A program made the position numbers and the translations under genes. The notes beneath the pieces were generated by a model. That model had not been told where the DNA came from and made no database searches. It saw nothing but the letters and a program-made list of their open reading frames with translations. Positions 14,731 to 17,876 of a stretch of 17,876 nt of DNA are shown here, piece after piece (position 1 is the stretch's first letter; each line of letters starts with the position of its first letter). Source of the DNA: an uncultured Lachnospiraceae bacterium (GTDB taxonomy: Bacteria; Bacillota; Clostridia; Lachnospirales; Lachnospiraceae); contig CAQGLR010000060.1 in assembly GCA_948794795.1 (NCBI GenBank), positions 304-18,179 on the forward strand, read 5' to 3'.

Positions 14731-16512
14731 ATGACTAAGAAAATTTTAATCCCTATAATGGCATCATGTTTATTGCTTAGCAGCTGTACTAAAAGCGAAT
14801 CAACTGAAAAAGCTCCAACAGAAACCGCCGCAACACCAAGTGGAAATATTTTGCTAACTGTAAATGGAGAACCAGTTTACAAAGAGGAATTAGAAAAAAT
14901 AAAACCTAAATACGAAAAAAATGGATTAACAGAATCTGAAATTGTAGAAGGTATGATATTAGAATTAATTACACTTCAACAAGCAGATGAACTTTCTATT
15001 TCTGTTAATCAAGAAGATGTTGATTCCAGATATAATGAATTAGTTGATTTAGAGCAGCCTCTTTTTTATGAAAAAATGATTGAACAATACAAAAGTGAAG
15101 AAAACTACAAAGACGCATTATACTATAAATTAATTTATGATAAAGTGTCAACTAAAATAAAAGAATCTTTCTCTGATACATTTTCAATCAACAATGCACT
15201 TTTACAAGAACGCACTCAAGATTATATATCACAATATACAAGTGCAGATTTTAAAGAAAATAACATAAATGAAGAAGATTTTTCAAAGGAAGTTACTCAA
15301 ACTTATAATGAATCATTTTTATCCGCTTTAGAGGATTTATATTTTAAAGCTTGGCAATATCAAGAGTCACAAATATGTGAATTATCCTTTGATAATTATA
15401 ACAAGAATAATTTATTTCAAGTACAGGAATATGATATAACAGAAGATACCTTACAATTCAGGGGTAAAAGTTATGAAATGAAAAAAATTACGCCAGAAGA
15501 AATTAAAGATAGATTTGGGAATTACTTTTATCTACCAAAATCGATTGAAGATAGTTATGATGCAATTAACGGAAAAGCAATCCATGTTCCTGCTAAAGAT
15601 GTACGAGGGCTTTATCTCACTTTAGGTACAAATCCGCCCATAACAATAAAGTTGATTGTTTCCCCAGTTCTTTCATTGTATAACGATTTTCAAGAAAATG
15701 GAATTATAAAAGGAACAGAGAATGGCTTGAATCAGATTGAATATGTTCAATCTGATCTTGGAATTTATTATTCTATAACTGCAAAGATGGAATATACAGA
15801 ACTGGAAAATTTTTTAAACAGCTATATTCCTTATACTCAAATAGATAATACTTTAAATAGCAAAGATAATGCTAATATCATAACATCAATAAATAACTTT
15901 TCACAAAAAACCAAGCTTACAAACGGAAATTTATTTTTTAATGAATACATTCCAGCAACAAATGATATAGCTTATTTTAATCCAGATACTACCCATACAG
16001 AAAGGTGGGATTTAGAACAAGTTATAGAATATTTAGGCACTTCTTTTTATCCGTCTTATGTACCTGAAACACTAAAACTCTGTGAGGATTTTTATAGTGG
16101 TACATTTATTTCAGAATATATAGATAAGTCTATGTATTGGACTGTTGCATTTGAGGGAGATGCAGATTCTCCTATTTATGATAATTTTGGGTTGTTTTAC
16201 AGTGATTCCTTTGATGACGAATATAATCCACTAAGAAAAAATTTATATATTGAAGTATCAAAAAACAAAATACCTGAATCTGATACTATATATTCATATG
16301 AAACAACAAATAAATCAAAAATTGGAAACACCGAATTAACAATAGGATTTTACAACGCTCCCTATTATGATGGCAAGGAAGACCCAACGGGATATTCTGA
16401 ATATTTTGTTGCTGAATTTATGGTTGATAATGTGGGGTATCGTATTAAAAGTGAAAATTTATCACAAAAGGATTTTATCAAAATTTTAACATCAATTCCT
16501 GTATTCCAATAA
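14731..16512 (+). CDS. Lipoprotein with SurA/PrsA-like N-terminal domain and DUF4367-like C-terminus
   Basis: A predicted lipid-anchored extracytoplasmic protein of 593 residues. The signal peptide ends in the lipobox LSSC, with Cys19 the lipidation site. A Thr/Ala-rich spacer precedes a helical region (about 39-205) starting LLTVNGEPVYKEELEKI, typical of the N-terminal chaperone segment of SurA/PrsA-type proteins. No parvulin isomerase domain follows. Instead, about 240-360 and 430-593 look like two diverged beta-rich modules. The last shows YVPETLKL (443-450), a Gly/Tyr-rich strand region and LSQKDFIKILTSI (577-589), reminiscent of DUF4367 domains found in Firmicutes membrane-linked proteins. 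AAGGAGA lies 7 nt before the ATG. Composition is clearly more AT-rich than the flanking leftward operons. It may be a chaperone or sensor for exported proteins, perhaps the neighbouring protease; this is inference. Lipoprotein status is firm, domain calls moderate. Confidence 0.72.
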   Translation: MTKKILIPIMASCLLLSSCTKSESTEKAPTETAATPSGNILLTVNGEPVYKEELEKIKPKYEKNGLTESEIVEGMILELITLQQADELSISVNQEDVDSRYNELVDLEQPLFYEKMIEQYKSEENYKDALYYKLIYDKVSTKIKESFSDTFSINNALLQERTQDYISQYTSADFKENNINEEDFSKEVTQTYNESFLSALEDLYFKAWQYQESQICELSFDNYNKNNLFQVQEYDITEDTLQFRGKSYEMKKITPEEIKDRFGNYFYLPKSIEDSYDAINGKAIHVPAKDVRGLYLTLGTNPPITIKLIVSPVLSLYNDFQENGIIKGTENGLNQIEYVQSDLGIYYSITAKMEYTELENFLNSYIPYTQIDNTLNSKDNANIITSINNFSQKTKLTNGNLFFNEYIPATNDIAYFNPDTTHTERWDLEQVIEYLGTSFYPSYVPETLKLCEDFYSGTFISEYIDKSMYWTVAFEGDADSPIYDNFGLFYSDSFDDEYNPLRKNLYIEVSKNKIPESDTIYSYETTNKSKIGNTELTIGFYNAPYYDGKEDPTGYSEYFVAEFMVDNVGYRIKSENLSQKDFIKILTSIPVFQ

Positions 16513-16535
16513 GAAAAGCTTCATTGCTTTTCTTA
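16510..16535 (+). terminator. Hairpin over the lipoprotein stop codon
   Basis: TAAGAAAAGC and GCTTTTCTTA form a perfect 10-bp stem with a 6-nt loop; the stop codon is in the first arm. The A-rich and T-rich arms make it a likely terminator, possibly for both directions, although only ATTCTC follows. Confidence 0.65.
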
Positions 16536-16573
16536 TTCTCAAGGATGCCTTTCTTCTCCTTGGTTCTAAGACC

Positions 16574-16601
16574 GGCTGTATGGGAATATTCCTGTGCAGC
16601 C
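16574..16601. repeat. Stable hairpin in the lipoprotein-pdaA intergenic region
   Basis: GGCTG/CAGCC, then TATGG/CTGTG with wobbles, then a GAATATTC self-complementary tip. A smaller inverted repeat CAAGGA/TCCTTG lies just before it (16540-16562). No T-run follows in either direction. It may be a transcript end structure between the convergent genes. Confidence 0.5.
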
Positions 16602-16693
16602 AGCCTTACAAACGTACCAGGGCATATCTGAAAATTACTTTTAAACTGTCAAATTGCACAAAGAGTATATTACTCTGGCAAGTTCCAAATGTT

Positions 16694-16834
16694 TTACCAA
16701 AAAGCTGCTGTATTGTCTTTTAAAGGGTGCTGGCACTTAAGCCCTGTACCAATGTCTGCTCTTTTAGCCACCTTTCTTCATATTTTATTACCACCATTTG
16801 CAAAGTCATGTTCCATTGAAATAATTTTATACAT
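16694..16834 (-). pseudogene. Small remnant ORF interrupted by one TGA
   Basis: Leftward from ATG 16834 a 47-codon frame reads MYKIISMEHDFANGGNKI, a TGA at 16778-16780, then RKVAKRADIGTGLKCQHPLK and on to a TAA at 16694-16696. The residue mix is protein-like but I know no family for it, and no convincing ribosome site precedes it. It may be a decayed small gene or chance. The rest of the 16536-16927 gap shows only the hairpins noted and AT-rich sequence. Confidence 0.25.
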
Positions 16835-16927
16835 ACTGCAATCCCACATATACAGTTATCAAGATATTATAAACATATTATCATAACAGCATATAATTTC
16901 CCATAAATCCTTAAATATTTTTTATAA

Positions 16928-17815
16928 TTACATTATATCTAATTTTTGTGTCTGCTGCTCTTTATTAATAGTAAATTCATCCAATGTACCAAAACGGTAT
17001 TTCTTCTCTTCTAGAAATGACAATACATCATCAAGTGCCTCACAATTTGACTTTGAAATATTATGTATAAGCGGCAGTGCACCTTTATGGTAATTTTCTT
17101 TAAAATGGTTTACAACATAATCTTTTCCAGGCTGGTTCTCTGTATCATAATCGTAATATGCCATACTCCAGAAAATAGTATAATATCCCATATCTTTTAC
17201 TACCTGCAGGCTTCTTTCACTAAACTCACCCATTGGCGGGCGGATAAAAGGGTCCATTTTACAGCCAGTTACTTTCTTATACGCCTTTGCACAATCCTTA
17301 ATTTCCCTTTTTATATCTGATACAGATTTGCCAGGCAGGCTTGGATGTGTACAAGTATGGTTTCCTACAAGATGCCCCTGCTTTTTCATCTGTTTTACAA
17401 GGTCTGGATTTGATTCTATAAAAGGCTTTGTAACAAAGAAAATTGCCTTTGCGTTATGTTTTCTTAAAGTTTTTAGAATACTCTTTGTATATCCATTCTC
17501 ATATCCACAGTCAAATGAAAGATAAATTACTTTTTCTTTTGTTTTTTCATTTATATAATAAGCATTATAATCTGAAAATCTCATGCCTGAAGGAATTCCT
17601 CCACCAGCTTTTTCATGTTTATCTTTCCTTATAATATACCATTCATGTTTAACATTTGAATATTTAGAATAGCCCGCCGCCTGTTTTACTGCTGCTTCTG
17701 TCCTTTGTATATTATTTTCTTTATTGCCGTATATAGGTTGTACTGCTATACATGATACACAAAGTATCCCTGTAATTATCTTTTTTACAACACGTTTTAT
17801 CTCTTTTTTACTCAT
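16928..17815 (-). CDS. pdaA: PdaA-type peptidoglycan polysaccharide deacetylase
   Basis: An exported carbohydrate esterase family 4 enzyme of 295 residues that removes acetyl groups from peptidoglycan amino sugars. PdaA homologues act on N-acetylmuramic acid to make the muramic delta-lactam of spore cortex. A basic N-terminus and hydrophobic span (about 13-29) form a signal peptide or anchor. NodB-domain motifs are SFDCGYENGYT (100-110, catalytic Asp102), HTCTH (153-157, metal-binding His pair), RPPMGEFS (192-199) and LPLIHNIS (247-254, His251). The YENGYT tail of motif 1 and the IHNIS form are typical of PdaA. The second Asp of the usual FDDG motif is Cys103; B. subtilis PdaA also lacks this Asp. 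GGGAAA precedes the ATG closely, a weak site. If the role is as in Bacillus, the organism is a spore former. Confidence 0.9.
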   Translation of the reverse strand: MSKKEIKRVVKKIITGILCVSCIAVQPIYGNKENNIQRTEAAVKQAAGYSKYSNVKHEWYIIRKDKHEKAGGGIPSGMRFSDYNAYYINEKTKEKVIYLSFDCGYENGYTKSILKTLRKHNAKAIFFVTKPFIESNPDLVKQMKKQGHLVGNHTCTHPSLPGKSVSDIKREIKDCAKAYKKVTGCKMDPFIRPPMGEFSERSLQVVKDMGYYTIFWSMAYYDYDTENQPGKDYVVNHFKENYHKGALPLIHNISKSNCEALDDVLSFLEEKKYRFGTLDEFTINKEQQTQKLDIM

Positions 17816-17876
17816 TTTCCCAGTTACAGTTCACACCCCCCAATAAACCATTGTGAAATGTGACGAAATTTATTTT

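Noticed and set aside
141..16756. Similarity between the palindrome (143-230) and 16658-16756, both with AAAGAGTATATTA and a CTTA.GCCC.TGTA string
   Set aside because: A shared 13-mer is expected by chance in AT-rich DNA of this length, and the rest aligns only with many gaps; not enough to call a second copy.
16694..16834. Selenocysteine reading of the in-frame TGA at 16778-16780
   Set aside because: No selenocysteine insertion-type hairpin directly after the TGA, no recognised selenoprotein family, and no convincing ribosome site; a remnant or chance frame is simpler.

Overview
The window reads as chromosomal DNA of a low-GC, Gram-positive anaerobe of the Clostridia, most likely a Lachnospiraceae-type gut bacterium. 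This rests on the AT-rich composition, strong AGGAGG-type ribosome binding sites, a class B sortase with a non-LPXTG substrate, a PdaA-type deacetylase, CDP-glycerol chemistry and large secreted proteins with Ig-like repeats. The species assignment is inference; there is no 16S or ribosomal protein marker here.

Layout. (1) Positions 1-370 hold no gene: a 70-bp direct repeat present twice (1-135), then a nested palindrome of about 167 bp (157-323). (2) Positions 371-10768 are five leftward genes that look like one transcription unit: a class I/II aminotransferase, a HisC-type aminotransferase, glycerol-3-phosphate cytidylyltransferase (tagD), a giant protein with two CDP-glycerol glycerophosphotransferase domains, and a 1256-residue secreted CpdB/UshA-like phosphoesterase with Ig-like repeats. 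The last two are 4 nt apart. (3) A tRNA-Lys(CTT) with its own promoter and terminator is transcribed rightward from the divergent region (10901-11087). (4) A leftward two-gene unit (12869-11171) encodes a class B sortase and its probable substrate, overlapping by 14 nt. (5) Positions about 13000-16600 look like an inserted, more AT-rich patch: a frameshifted gene remnant, a rightward secreted archaemetzincin-like zinc protease with a 38-residue tandem duplication, and a 593-residue lipoprotein with a SurA-like N-terminus. (6) A leftward PdaA-type polysaccharide deacetylase (17815-16928) ends the window.

Function. Nearly everything is cell-envelope biology. TagD makes CDP-glycerol, the double transferase probably uses it to build or decorate a glycerol-phosphate polymer, and the secreted phosphoesterase may act on phosphodiesters or nucleotides outside the membrane. 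The sortase attaches its neighbour to the wall, and the deacetylase modifies peptidoglycan. The least familiar items are the secreted metzincin with two Cys-containing N-terminal repeats, its lipoprotein neighbour, and the link between two aminotransferases and CDP-glycerol chemistry.
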